A model generated the notes under the pieces. The model ran no database searches. It saw only the letters and a list, made by a program, of their open reading frames with translations, and was not told the origin of the DNA. A stretch of DNA of 38,743 nt. It comes from Meiothermus taiwanensis DSM 14542 (GTDB lineage Bacteria > Deinococcota > Deinococci > Deinococcales > Thermaceae). Below are positions 26,658 through 37,164 of this stretch, piece after piece. Every line of letters starts with the position of its first letter. Position 1 is the stretch's first letter. Both the position numbers and the translations under genes were made by a program. The DNA is taken from positions 20,785 to 59,527 of the forward strand of contig AXWR01000018.1 in NCBI GenBank assembly GCA_000482765.1, given 5' to 3'.

Positions 26658-27587
26658 TCAGGATGAGAGCCCGGCCCGGGCCAGCAGCACCCAGTACGAG
26701 GCCAGCAGGCCCAGCCCGGCCAGGGCCTTGTCGCGCCGGCCCCCCCGGCGCAGGGCCAGCCCCGCCGCCAGCAGGGCCGGGGGCAGCGCCACCAGCAGGG
26801 CCAGGCCGGGGAGGAAGGAGGCCCCCGCCGCCGCCAGCCCCGCCGCCAGGCCCAAAGCCCCGGGGGAAGGCGGGCGGGCGCGGGGGCGGGGGCGGTCGGG
26901 GGCGGGCGGGGGCTCCTGCCCGTGCGCGGGGGGACGATCCCCTTCGGGACCGCTAGGCGGTAGACCCAGCGGACGGTCCCCTTCGGGAAGGCCTGCGGCC
27001 GTGCACCAGGGCGGGCGGCCCCCCTCGGGGCGGGCCGCGGTCATGGCCCGCAGGTAGCGCTCCCACACCGCCTCGTAGCGCAGCTCCTTGCGCGCGTGGC
27101 GCTTCCCCCGCAGGGGGGGAGCCTCCAGGGCGTGCAGCACCCGGCGGGCCAGCCCCTCCCACGCCCCCGCCCCGCCCACGGCGCGGGGGGCGCCCCACTC
27201 GTAGCCCCAGTCGTAGCCGGGGAAGGGGTAGAGCAGGGCCCCCAGGGCGTCGGCGCGCTCCTGGTGGGCCGGGAGGTGGGCGTTGAGCAGCAGCAGGTTG
27301 CCCGCCAGGGCGGCCTCCGCCGCGGCCAGCGAGAAGGTCTCGGTGCGGCTGGGCGAGGCGAAGAGGTCGGCCAGCCGCAGCAGCTCGAGCACCTCGGAGC
27401 GCTCCAGGCGCGCCGCCCCCAGCGCCTCGGAGGTGAAGATGACCTCCTCCCCCGCCGCCAGCCCCGCCGCCCCGGCCAGCCGGGCCAGCTCGGCGCGGGC
27501 CAGCGGGGGCAGGACGGCCTCGGCCTCGCGGGCCTTGTCGGCGTCGATGCCGGCGTGGGCGTCGTGGGGGTCTTCGTAGGTGTGCAC
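26658..27587 (-). CDS. Half glycosyltransferase (GT-B C-terminal domain) with two membrane helices
   Basis: From GTG 27587 (AGGAGG 7 bases upstream), 310 residues. Residues 1-190 resemble only the second half of a GT4 glycosyltransferase: VIFTSEALGAARLERSEVLELLRLADLFASPSRTETFSLAAAEAAL, the donor-binding region with E-x7-E spacing. The acceptor half is absent. A low-complexity proline/acid linker with repeated PEGDRP units follows, then two hydrophobic helices near the C-terminus. It may be a remnant with a fused tail, or a real truncated protein, as the ribosome site is good. Confidence 0.55.
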   Translation of the reverse strand: MHTYEDPHDAHAGIDADKAREAEAVLPPLARAELARLAGAAGLAAGEEVIFTSEALGAARLERSEVLELLRLADLFASPSRTETFSLAAAEAALAGNLLLLNAHLPAHQERADALGALLYPFPGYDWGYEWGAPRAVGGAGAWEGLARRVLHALEAPPLRGKRHARKELRYEAVWERYLRAMTAARPEGGRPPWCTAAGLPEGDRPLGLPPSGPEGDRPPAHGQEPPPAPDRPRPRARPPSPGALGLAAGLAAAGASFLPGLALLVALPPALLAAGLALRRGGRRDKALAGLGLLASYWVLLARAGLSS

Positions 27588-28061
27588 GCGGGCTCCTCCT
27601 GGGGGTTGGGTTCTTCGGGGGTTGCCCCCGGCCTGGGTTGGGTTCTTCCGAATTATCTCCAAGGCCGGGGTGTTTTAAAGCGATCCGCACCACTCTTGCC
27701 GGCACCTCCCCCACCCCAGCGCCTTGCGGCGGTCGGGCGGCCGTAGGGCAGCGCGCCGCAGAGGCGGTCACGGCGGGCGGCCATGACGCCCACCCGTGCG
27801 CACGACCCGGTGGCGGTGACGAAGGGAGTGGCGCCGGCCTGGGGGCTCCCGGAGCTGCAGGCGGTGGAAGCCAGGCGCGGCTGGGGTCGCGCCTCGCGGC
27901 GAGCCTCCCCCGGCCCCGCTGTACCTGTGCCTCGAGGGCGTCGAGGTCGGGCCCGGCGGCCGGGGTGTCCGGGGTTGTGTAGAATGGCTACGAGGTGATC
28001 GGGTGTTGAACGCGGGGAAGTGGCCGCCGGCCGGGCACACCCGGGGGACCGCGGAGGGCGG
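27588..28061. other. Gene-poor 474-base stretch
   Basis: Two direct copies of GGGTTGGGTTCTTC lie at 27603-27616 and 27636-27649. The rest is GC-rich without a frame that looks protein-like. A TAGAAT-like -10 near 27979 could serve the esterase downstream. Confidence 0.4.
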
Positions 28062-29165
28062 GTGACCTGGGGCCGGGGGGCCTCGAGGTGGCTGCGGCCG
28101 CTCTGGAGGCTGGTGCGCTTCCTGTCGTCGCTCCGGGGCTTCCTGCTCCTGTGCGCCCTGGCGCTGCTGGCCGCGCTGGCGCTCGACCTCGCCAACCGGC
28201 CCGTCGTCGCCCAGCTCCGGGGCGAGGCCCACCCCGTCAGCGGTTCGCCTACCGCGCTCAGCCCGGCCGACAAGGCCTACCTCCGCCGGCTGGTCGGGAA
28301 CGCGCGGGTGGTGGGGCTGGGCGAGGGGTCGCACGGCACCAAGGAGATCTTCGAGTACAAAGCCTCCATCATCCGCTTCCTGGTCGAGGAGATGGGCTTC
28401 AGCGTGCTGGGGATGGAGGCGCCTGACGACCCCGTCGCCAACGGCATCGTCCAGGCCGGCCTGCCCGACGCGGGCGAGCTGGCGGCGCGGAACATGTTCC
28501 CCGGCACCCGGGAGCTCGCCGGGCTGCTGGGGTGGATGGCCCGCTACCGCCAGCAGCACCCCGACCGCCCCCTCGACCTCTTCGGCTTCGACGCGGCCTT
28601 CGATCAGCCCAGCTGGATTCCACGGTTCATCATCCTGGACGACGGCACCCGGGACCGGCTCATGGCCGAGACCATCATCACGGTGCTGGAGAAGGAGTAC
28701 CCCGGACGCAAGGCCGTCCTCTGGGCGCACAACGGCCACGTCGCCTTCCCCGAGCGGGCCATCTACCCCTTGCGCGGGTCCCCGATGGGCTGGTACCTGC
28801 GTCAGCGCTACGGCGGCGGCTACTTCGCCCTGGCCACCACCTTCTACTCCGGGCGGGTGCTGGCCATGTGGCCCCAACTACCCGGGGTCGGCCAGGAGCG
28901 GGTGGCCATGCCCATCTTCCCCACCCTCCCCGGCACCGCCGACTCCGCTTTCCACCGGGCCTTCGGCGGGGACTTCCTGCTCGACCTGCGCGCCGTCCGG
29001 CCTGATAGCCCGTTGGGGCGCTGGCTGCGGCGGCCCCAGCTCATCAAGGCCATCGGGTCGAGTTACGTTCCTCTCCTGCTCGGCTCGAGCCCGGCCACCC
29101 TCCCCGACTACTTCGACGCCCTGCTCTTCGTCGACAAGACCACCGCGGCCGAGCCCCTACGGTGA
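28062..29165 (+). CDS. Membrane-anchored erythromycin esterase-like protein
   Basis: A 367-residue protein from GTG 28062 (GGAGG 4 bases upstream). A basic stretch then a hydrophobic helix, FLLLCALALLAALALDL, anchors it with the bulk outside. The EreA-type domain has GLGEGSHGT (86-93), with Glu88 and His91, EAPDDP (Glu119), FGFDAAF and LWAHNGHV. These match the catalytic His/Glu set of erythromycin esterases and succinoglycan-biosynthesis relatives. It is shorter in the middle than EreA and anchored, so macrolide cleavage is not assured. It is followed by a strong terminator. Confidence 0.85.
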   Translation: MTWGRGASRWLRPLWRLVRFLSSLRGFLLLCALALLAALALDLANRPVVAQLRGEAHPVSGSPTALSPADKAYLRRLVGNARVVGLGEGSHGTKEIFEYKASIIRFLVEEMGFSVLGMEAPDDPVANGIVQAGLPDAGELAARNMFPGTRELAGLLGWMARYRQQHPDRPLDLFGFDAAFDQPSWIPRFIILDDGTRDRLMAETIITVLEKEYPGRKAVLWAHNGHVAFPERAIYPLRGSPMGWYLRQRYGGGYFALATTFYSGRVLAMWPQLPGVGQERVAMPIFPTLPGTADSAFHRAFGGDFLLDLRAVRPDSPLGRWLRRPQLIKAIGSSYVPLLLGSSPATLPDYFDALLFVDKTTAAEPLR

Positions 29166-29393
29166 AGCAGCAAGCAGGGCCGTGGGCGAGTGGGAAAGTT
29201 CGGTACCGGGGTACCACGCCAGGGAATGGGTGACCGCACGGCGCAGGTGTGCCAGAAGAACTTGCAGCGGGGTGGGCGTCCTGCCCTGCCCCTCCGCCAC
29301 GACCTACCCCAGGGAGTGGAGGCCGAGGCTCGAGCCTCCGATTCCGGCGTCCCTACCCCCCAAAACCTCCACCTAGCCCGGTGTCCAACCCTG
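29166..29393. other. Untranslated stretch after the esterase
   Basis: No credible gene is seen between the esterase stop and the terminator at 29394. Confidence 0.5.
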
Positions 29394-29427
29394 GGCCCCT
29401 CCGCGGAGGGGCCTTGCTTTTCGTTTT
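29394..29427 (+). terminator. Rho-independent terminator
   Basis: A perfect 20-base GC palindrome (arms GGCCCCTCCG) is followed by TTGCTTTTCGTTTT. It is on the plus strand, 230 bases after the esterase stop. Confidence 0.85.
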
Positions 29428-29807
29428 ATGCGGTCGGCGGTCTCGAGCCCGTCCTGGACAGCGTTTTTATCTGGGATAGGTCCAGAAATCGATAACTCGG
29501 ACCCAATCCTGATAACAGTAAAGCCGTGGAGAGATCGGTGGGGGTTCGAGGGGCAGCTCGGGGGCAGTGGGCAGAGGGCGGATAGCTCGAGGCCACCCCC
29601 TGACCACTGTCCGGCACCCGGCTCGACGGCCTCGAGGCGAAAACCCCCAAACCTCAAAACCCCACAGGGGGTTCGGGGTGTCCAACAGGCGGCGAGCGCC
29701 CGGTTCCTATACCGGCGTACAGACAGTGCCCGAGGCAGGATCGGCCCCGGGTGTAACCCCACAGCTTAGTAGGGGGCCAGGCCCTTCCCTGGGGTGCTTA
29801 AGAATTT
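29428..29807. other. Gene-poor stretch before the recombinase
   Basis: 380 bases, more A/T rich in 29465-29525 (GATAACTCGG, CTGATAACAG). No protein-like frame or clear repeat noted. Confidence 0.4.
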
Positions 29808-29831
29808 TTATGGAAATCGGCATTTCCATAA
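29808..29831 (+). promoter_or_regulatory. 24-bp palindrome at the recombinase promoter
   Basis: TTATGGAAAT-CGGC-ATTTCCATAA. Perfect 10-base arms and a self-complementary-like 4-base centre. It lies 20 bases before ATG 29852 and just before TATGCT/TAGGAT -10 candidates. It could be an autoregulatory operator, or the core recombination site bound by two recombinase monomers. Confidence 0.75.
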
Positions 29832-29851
29832 ACTTATGCTAGGATGGCCGC

Positions 29852-30856
29852 ATGGACGATCCCCTGCTGGGACGGGCAAAGCCCACACACCGGGTGGACC
29901 CCCTCCCCCGCCCTGCCCCCCTCGACCCGGCGCTGGAGGAGCGCCTGGAGGCCTTCGCCCGCTACCTACGCCTGGAGAAGGGCCACGCCCCCCGGGGCGT
30001 GGAGAAGTACCTGCGCGACGTGCGGGCCTGGCACCGTTTCCTCGAGCGGCGCGGCCTGGGGGAGACCCCCGAGGCGGTGCGGGCCCTGCTGGAGGAGCGC
30101 TCCCCCGGGCCGAGGCGGGCGCGGGCCCTGCTGGCGGCCCTGCGCACCTACTGCCGCTGGCGCCGGCGGGTGCGCGGCGAGGCGGTCGAGGACGTGACTG
30201 AGCCCGTCGCCCGCCCCAGGGCCGGCGCCCGGCTGGCGGTGCACCCCGAGCGCGCCGAGCTCGCGCGCTTCCTCGAGGCCCTGCAGGGCGAGCCCGAGGA
30301 GGGCCTGCTGCGCCGGCTGGCCCTGTTCCTCTACGGCACCGGGCTGCGCATCTCCGAGGCGCTCTCCCTCCGCCGGCGCGACCTGGTGACGGAGGGCAGA
30401 TTCCCTTCGGGACCGGCGGACGCCGGTACGCCTGAGGGCGGGGCCCCGGCGGCGGTGCGGGTGGTGGGCAAGGGCGACAAGGAGCGCCTGGTCCCCCTCT
30501 CCCCCGCCGCGCGGCGGGCGCTGGCGGGCTGCGGGGCCGACCGCCTCTTCGTCTTCGAGGCCCGGGGGCCGGGCCGGCGGGTGGGCAAGGTCCCCACCGC
30601 CACCTGGGTGCTGCTGCGCTTCCGGGCGGCGGCCGTGCGGGCCGGGCTGGACCCCCGGCGCTTCACCCCCCACAAGTTCCGCCACGCCTTCGGCACCGCC
30701 CTGGTCGAGGAGGGGGTGCCGGTGGACGCGGTCAAGGAGCTGCTGGGCCACGCCTCGATCGCCACCACCCAGGTCTACCTCCACGCCTCCGCCCGCCGCC
30801 TGCGGCAGGCCGTGCAGAAGCTGCCCGAGGTGGGGCCGGGCCAGGACGAAGGGTGA
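29852..30856 (+). CDS. Tyrosine recombinase (XerC/D type)
   Basis: A 334-residue integrase-family enzyme. The core-binding domain is ~28-115 (EAFARYLRLEKGHAPRGVEKYLRDVRAW). The catalytic domain has Arg166 (GTGLRISEAL), Lys208 (VVGKGDKER), His274 and Arg277 (TPHKFRHAFG), His300 (LLGHASIATTQVY) and the nucleophile Tyr309, all intact. Between residues ~180 and ~200 it has an extra, Gly/Pro-rich insert (EGRFPSGPADAGTPEGGAPA) absent from the 13244 remnant. TAGGAT ends 6 bases before the ATG, fitting a leaderless mRNA. It may act on a plasmid or island site. Confidence 0.93.
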   Translation: MDDPLLGRAKPTHRVDPLPRPAPLDPALEERLEAFARYLRLEKGHAPRGVEKYLRDVRAWHRFLERRGLGETPEAVRALLEERSPGPRRARALLAALRTYCRWRRRVRGEAVEDVTEPVARPRAGARLAVHPERAELARFLEALQGEPEEGLLRRLALFLYGTGLRISEALSLRRRDLVTEGRFPSGPADAGTPEGGAPAAVRVVGKGDKERLVPLSPAARRALAGCGADRLFVFEARGPGRRVGKVPTATWVLLRFRAAAVRAGLDPRRFTPHKFRHAFGTALVEEGVPVDAVKELLGHASIATTQVYLHASARRLRQAVQKLPEVGPGQDEG

Positions 30857-31014
30857 GCGGGCCGGGGGGAGGCACTGGAGGCTGCCTTGCGCGGGAAGGC
30901 CCCGCCCGAAGAACCCCTGGCTCCCCCGCTGCAGACGTGGGGCTAAGGCCCGGCACCTCCCGCGGCGGGACACGCCGTTGCGCCCACGTTGCGCCCGGCG
31001 CGTAGGGTGGGAGT

Positions 31015-31164
31015 GTGCAGGCCTCCACGCTGTGCCTCCAGGGCGGGGCCTGCACCTGCTTATGCTCCTGCCCGGGGCGCTCGCCACTCCGAGAGCTCCG
31101 CAGCCCTGGCGCCGGTGCTGTTGTAGGTCGGCTTTACAAGAACCAGTACACGAGGGTGTCGTAG
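31015..31164 (+). CDS. Possible 49-residue Cys-rich peptide
   Basis: From GTG 31015, MQASTLCLQGGACTCLCSCP, then an Arg/Gly/Pro-rich tail to a stop at 31162-31164. Five Cys lie within 13 residues as C-x5-C-x-C-x-C-x-C, a metallothionein-like spacing. AGGGTGGGAG lies just upstream. It overlaps the 3' end of the CcdA-like gene on the other strand and sits beside the copper island. High GC makes chance frames common, so this is only a candidate. Confidence 0.3.
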   Translation: MQASTLCLQGGACTCLCSCPGRSPLRELRSPGAGAVVGRLYKNQYTRVS

Positions 31165-32072
31165 AGCCCTGCCACGACCAGGACGACCCCGCTGGCGAGG
31201 TTCAGCCGGCGCCCGCCGCGGCGCATCTCGCCCAGCACCTCGCCTTTGGGCTTGCCCCGGTCGAGCAGGGCCAGGATGAGCAGCACCGGCACGGCCGTGC
31301 CCAGGGCGAAGAGGGCCGGGAACACCAGCCCCGCCCTCGAGGCCACCGCCGCGGGCAGCATCGCCCCGAAGAACAGGAAGAACATGGTGGGGCAGAAGGC
31401 CAGCCCGAAAGCCGCGCCCAGGGTGAAAGCGCCGAGACTGCCGCCCCTGGCCCGGGCCCAGTCTCCCAGCCGGCCCGGCCCCAGGCTCGGGCCCGGCAGG
31501 CGGATCAGCCCCAGCAGCAGGAAGCCCATCAGCACCATCAGCGGCCCCAGCACCCGGCGGACGCCGGTGAAGAGCGCCCCGGGCGCGGTGAAAGTGCCCC
31601 CGAAGACCCAGACTGCGACACCTGCCAGCGCCAGGTAGACCAGCGCCTTGCCCAGCAAGAACCAGCCCACCCGCTTCCAGGCCGAACCCTGGGCCTCGAG
31701 CGCGTCCCGGGCCAACCAGGAGAGGGCGGCGGCATTGGTGGAAAGCTGGCAGGGGGCGAGGGCCCCCAGCAAGCCCAGCAGGAACGCGCTCAACAGGGGG
31801 ATCCCCAGCCCGAGCCGCAGGGTGTTGATGGGTTCGGCCAGCCAGGCGTAGGGCTGGCTGGCCAGGGCATAGAGGCTCGGGGCCAGCGCCGCCAGCGGCG
31901 CGCCGAACAGCACCAGGGCCAGCCCCAACCCCGCCAGCAGCCCCCAACCCAGATAAGGCGCCACCGCCGCGGGGTTTCCCGGGTTCGAACCCCCCAGGGT
32001 CCTCGGGAACCTGCGCCCGGATTTCGGGCCGGGGGTGCTGCTGCCCGGCGGCTCAGGCGGGATCTTGGCCAT
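31134..32072 (-). CDS. CcdA/DsbD-like transmembrane electron carrier
   Basis: A 312-residue protein with about seven membrane helices after a ~35-residue cytoplasmic Pro-rich start. LLGALAPCQLSTNAAALSW and AAFGLAFCPTMFFLFFGAML place a Cys in each of two helices next to prolines, the hallmark of CcdA/ScsB-type thiol reductant carriers and UreH-like relatives. It would pass electrons from cytoplasmic thioredoxin outwards. AGGGAGACCCC precedes ATG 32072. It follows the Rieske gene by 11 bases in the copper island, so it may keep exported copper-site thiols reduced. Confidence 0.8.
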   Translation of the reverse strand: MAKIPPEPPGSSTPGPKSGRRFPRTLGGSNPGNPAAVAPYLGWGLLAGLGLALVLFGAPLAALAPSLYALASQPYAWLAEPINTLRLGLGIPLLSAFLLGLLGALAPCQLSTNAAALSWLARDALEAQGSAWKRVGWFLLGKALVYLALAGVAVWVFGGTFTAPGALFTGVRRVLGPLMVLMGFLLLGLIRLPGPSLGPGRLGDWARARGGSLGAFTLGAAFGLAFCPTMFFLFFGAMLPAAVASRAGLVFPALFALGTAVPVLLILALLDRGKPKGEVLGEMRRGGRRLNLASGVVLVVAGLYDTLVYWFL

Positions 32073-32083
32073 GGGGTCTCCCT

Positions 32084-32683
32084 TTAGGTCGGCGGCCCCA
32101 CCGGGCCCTGGAATTCCCCGGCCACCACCAGGACGCCGTCCTCGACGCGGATCGGCAGTTGTGGAAGCGGTTTAGGGGCAACAACCAGGGCCTTCGCGCG
32201 GTCCCTCGGGTCGTACTGGGCTCCGTGGCAAGGGCAGAAGAGCAACTGCTTGTCAGCGATCCAGTTGCTCACGATGCACCCCAGGTGCGTGCAGACCCCC
32301 GAGTAGGCCACGACGCCCCCGGCGGCGTGCCTGGCGGTCTCGGCGGTGAGCGAGGCGGCCTCGAGCCGGAGCAGCAGCAGGGTGTTGGCCGGCTCCTCAC
32401 CCTTGACCACCCGGGTCTGCGGGTTCATGGGATAGGCGATGACCTGGCGCTGGCCCGGCTCCAGATCGGACGCGTTGACCGGCTGCCCGGCCCTATCGCC
32501 CTGGGCGTAGACGATCAGGTCCCCCGGGGCCACGGGCTCCCGCTCCGGGGTGACCTGCTCCTGCGGAACCAGCCCGGCCCCTACGTACAGCGCGGAGAGC
32601 AGGGCGGCTCCGCCCCCCGTCGCCACAGCTGCCTGCAGGACAGCCCGGCGATGGACGTACGCTTTGAGTTCGCTCACTTCCAT
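32084..32683 (-). CDS. Tat-exported Rieske 2Fe-2S protein
   Basis: A 199-residue protein. HRRAVLQAAVATGGGAALLS gives a twin-arginine-type signal (RR followed by hydrophobic Ala/Leu), probably uncleaved as an anchor. The Rieske site has CTHLGCIV and CPCHGAQYD, so two Cys and two His bind the 2Fe-2S cluster. The region VSNWIADKQLLFCPCHGAQYD has no insertion. Start ATG 32683 has GAGGTG 7 bases upstream. It is not next to cytochrome b genes, so it is not a bc1 operon; it lies between a broken copper ATPase and a CcdA-like gene. Possibly an extracytoplasmic electron carrier for copper or thiol oxidation. Confidence 0.9.
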   Translation of the reverse strand: MEVSELKAYVHRRAVLQAAVATGGGAALLSALYVGAGLVPQEQVTPEREPVAPGDLIVYAQGDRAGQPVNASDLEPGQRQVIAYPMNPQTRVVKGEEPANTLLLLRLEAASLTAETARHAAGGVVAYSGVCTHLGCIVSNWIADKQLLFCPCHGAQYDPRDRAKALVVAPKPLPQLPIRVEDGVLVVAGEFQGPVGPPT

Positions 32684-32797
32684 AGCTGACACCTCACTTG
32701 CTCCGCCACACCCGGGCTCGGTCATCGACCCAGAGCAACTGGCCTCGCCCGGGAGCAAAGCCCGCCAGGCCGCGCCGACGAAGGGCCAGCCGCCCCA

Positions 32798-33418
32798 TCA
32801 CACCACTGGGGTCGCCAGCAGGAAGCCCCACAGCCCTACCGAAAGGCCGAAGGGCGGCATGTCGGGGAAGCCCAGCGCCCCGCCGATGGGCGAGAAGATC
32901 ACGACGGGGATGGTTAGGGCCAGCGAGATCAGGAAGCGCCGCAGCATGTCGTCAGGGCTGCTGTGGCCGGCGTGCTCGTCGTGGGCAGTGTGGCCCACCC
33001 CAGCGTGATCAGGCCGGATCTCAGGAGCCGTGTGCCCCATCGCGGCATGGTCGTGTACGGGGGCGGAGTGCTGGGCTAAAGCGTGGTGGCCCGTCGAAGC
33101 GGGATCGTGGCCATGCCCCTCGTGTCCGAGGCTGGGATGGCCGGGTTGGGCGGTGGAGGGCACGCAATCTCTGCAGTCGCAGTCGTAGCCTGCCTGCTTC
33201 AAGCGCTTGCGGATGGCCGCCTCGTCGGTTCGCGCGGGGTCGTAGCTGAGGTGGGCGACGGCCGTGGTCCGGTCGAGGTGGACCTGCTGGACACCCGGAA
33301 ACTGTGCGAGGAAGGCCTCGACGTCCGCCAGCTCGCTGGCGTCGTAACAGTTCTTGAACGACACCTCCAGAACGGGCCAGCGAGGGCTCGAGTGGGCAGC
33401 GTGGGTCTCCATAGACAC
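32798..33418 (-). pseudogene. CopB-type Cu P1B-ATPase, N-terminal remnant
   Basis: A heavy-metal-associated domain (LEVSFKNCYDASELADVEAF; one Cys only, with CDCRDC later) is followed by a long His-rich linker (GHEGHGHDPASTGHH, HDEHAGHSS) and one or two membrane helices (FLISLALTIPVVIFSPIGG). This is the start of CopB-like pumps. It stops at TGA (32800-32798). In the same frame the next codons read WGGWPFVGGAAWRALLPGE in diverged form, which is native CopB sequence, so a Trp codon became a stop; soon after, the rest of the gene is absent. The Rieske gene starts ~115 bases later. Confidence 0.78.
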
Positions 33419-33735
33419 ATGTTCCCCGACTTGGGTTAAGCCAGTGTAAAGCCCCGATTGCCGGACTCAAGCTCGGGCGGAGCCTTCAAGACATGCGTCT
33501 CAGCTCGGACGCATTCTCGTCTTCACCGTGCGGCCCGTGTCCAAGAGGGGGGTCGTTCTGCAAGAACCGAGAAGCCCCGGACTTCCGGCCCTGGGGGGGC
33601 GTCACCCTAAGTCGCGCTACAGTGAGCCTGCAAAATGAGCATTTTGACAGACCCGCTATGGCGCTCCAATTCTTCTCCCGAGCATGCCTGCGAGGGTCGC
33701 TCAGGATGGCTTTTGACAAAGCCACCTCGAGCAAC
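33419..33735. other. 317-base gap between CopB remnant and glutaredoxin
   Basis: Holds a hairpin CAAAAT-GAGC-ATTTTG near 33631-33646 and GGCTTT-TGAC-AAAGCC at 33708-33723 just after the glutaredoxin stop. The latter resembles the IS630 end at 38400-38421. Frames here are not convincing. Confidence 0.45.
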
Positions 33736-33987
33736 TTAAGGCTGGATCCCGACCGCCTGGAGCCAGGCCCTGAGCCTGGCCACGGAGAAACCGCTGAACG
33801 AAGCCGCCTGTCCGGCATACACCAAAGTGGGCACGCTGCGACGCCCGTTGTTGAGGGTCAATACCTCCTGCTCGGCTTCAGGGTGCTGGTCGATGTTGAT
33901 CTCTCGGTAGGGAAGGTTGAAGGTAGCCAGCGCCTGTTTGAGGGCTTTGCAGTCCCCGCACCACGGGGTCGAGTAGAGGATCAGCAC
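33736..33987 (-). CDS. Glutaredoxin-like protein
   Basis: An 83-residue thioredoxin-fold protein: MLILYSTPWCGDCKALKQAL with CGDC redox site, then PYREINIDQHPEAEQEVLTL and VPTLVYAG (cis-Pro). It is similar to NrdH/Mrx-type glutaredoxins. Four bases after the upstream unknown gene on the same strand. In a copper island it may repair or reduce thiols damaged by copper. Confidence 0.9.
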   Translation of the reverse strand: MLILYSTPWCGDCKALKQALATFNLPYREINIDQHPEAEQEVLTLNNGRRSVPTLVYAGQAASFSGFSVARLRAWLQAVGIQP

Positions 33988-33990
33988 AGC

Positions 33991-34416
33991 CTACCCCGCC
34001 GGCTTTATGGCCTCGGCTATGGCCTGGATCAGTTCTTCCTTGCGCTCGTAGGAAGGTCGCAGGTAGACGTGGGTCTCGTGTAGCCAGTCGTGAACGGCGG
34101 CGATTTCAGTGCCGTTGGGTAGTTTGAGGTGGGGGTAAGCCCCGTACTCCATGGTCATCCCGAAACGCTCGGCCACCGCTTCGAGGGCCTCCACCTTCTC
34201 CAGCGTCCAACGGGTGGCGAAAGGCAGCAGGAAGGCGGGCTTGCCGCAGGAGCCGCCAAGCCCAAGCATCTGGAAGCCGCCCACCAGGGGGGCGCTGTAC
34301 TTGGCCTGGGAACGGGCCACGAAGGCCTGGCGGTCTTTGACCTTATCTTTGCTGGTCTTGAGGCCGGCCACAAACAGGCCGAGGGACTTGTCCTTCTCTT
34401 GGGTTATTTCGCTCAT
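33991..34416 (-). CDS. Unknown cytoplasmic protein in the copper island
   Basis: A 141-residue soluble protein: MSEITQEKDKSLGLFVAGLK, YSAPLVGGFQMLGLGGSCGKPAFLLPF, WTLEKVEALEAVAERFGMTM, then HDWLHETHVYLRPSYERKEEL. One Cys sits in GGSCGKP; several His lie near the end. No family is recognised. ATG 34416 has AGGAGGAAGT directly upstream; the longer start at 34446 lacks this. It heads the glutaredoxin pair, so a thiol or metal role is possible. Confidence 0.7.
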   Translation of the reverse strand: MSEITQEKDKSLGLFVAGLKTSKDKVKDRQAFVARSQAKYSAPLVGGFQMLGLGGSCGKPAFLLPFATRWTLEKVEALEAVAERFGMTMEYGAYPHLKLPNGTEIAAVHDWLHETHVYLRPSYERKEELIQAIAEAIKPAG

Positions 34417-34571
34417 ACTTCCTCCTGTCTTGGGAGACAAGTGCATCCCCGTACGAACAGAACACGCAATGATCCCCAGGTCTGGGTTTGAGCCACACGC
34501 GCTCGAGAGGCGCTAGCCGATGTCCGCAGGCATGGTAGATTTCTGCGCCGCATTGCAGGCAGCGGCACCGC

Positions 34572-37085
<2,514 letters not shown>

Positions 37086-37124
37086 ATTGCCTCCCGACGC
37101 ACCCCTCCTGGGGAGGGGATGGCT

Positions 37125-37157
37125 GAGAAAAGGTGGCCCGACGGGTTCATCGGGCCA
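37125..37157 (-). terminator. Hairpin with T tract between csoR and copA
   Basis: TGGCCCGA/TCGGGCCA, 8-base arms (37134-37157), followed on the minus strand by CCTTTTCTC. It probably ends some transcripts after csoR, lowering copA relative to copZ and csoR. Confidence 0.6.
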
Positions 37158-37164
37158 CGCGGGG

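Noticed and set aside
25136..26956. 606-codon plus-strand frame
   Set aside because: Covers the lipoprotein and its neighbours in antisense; repetitive Pro/Gly/Arg content and no motif.
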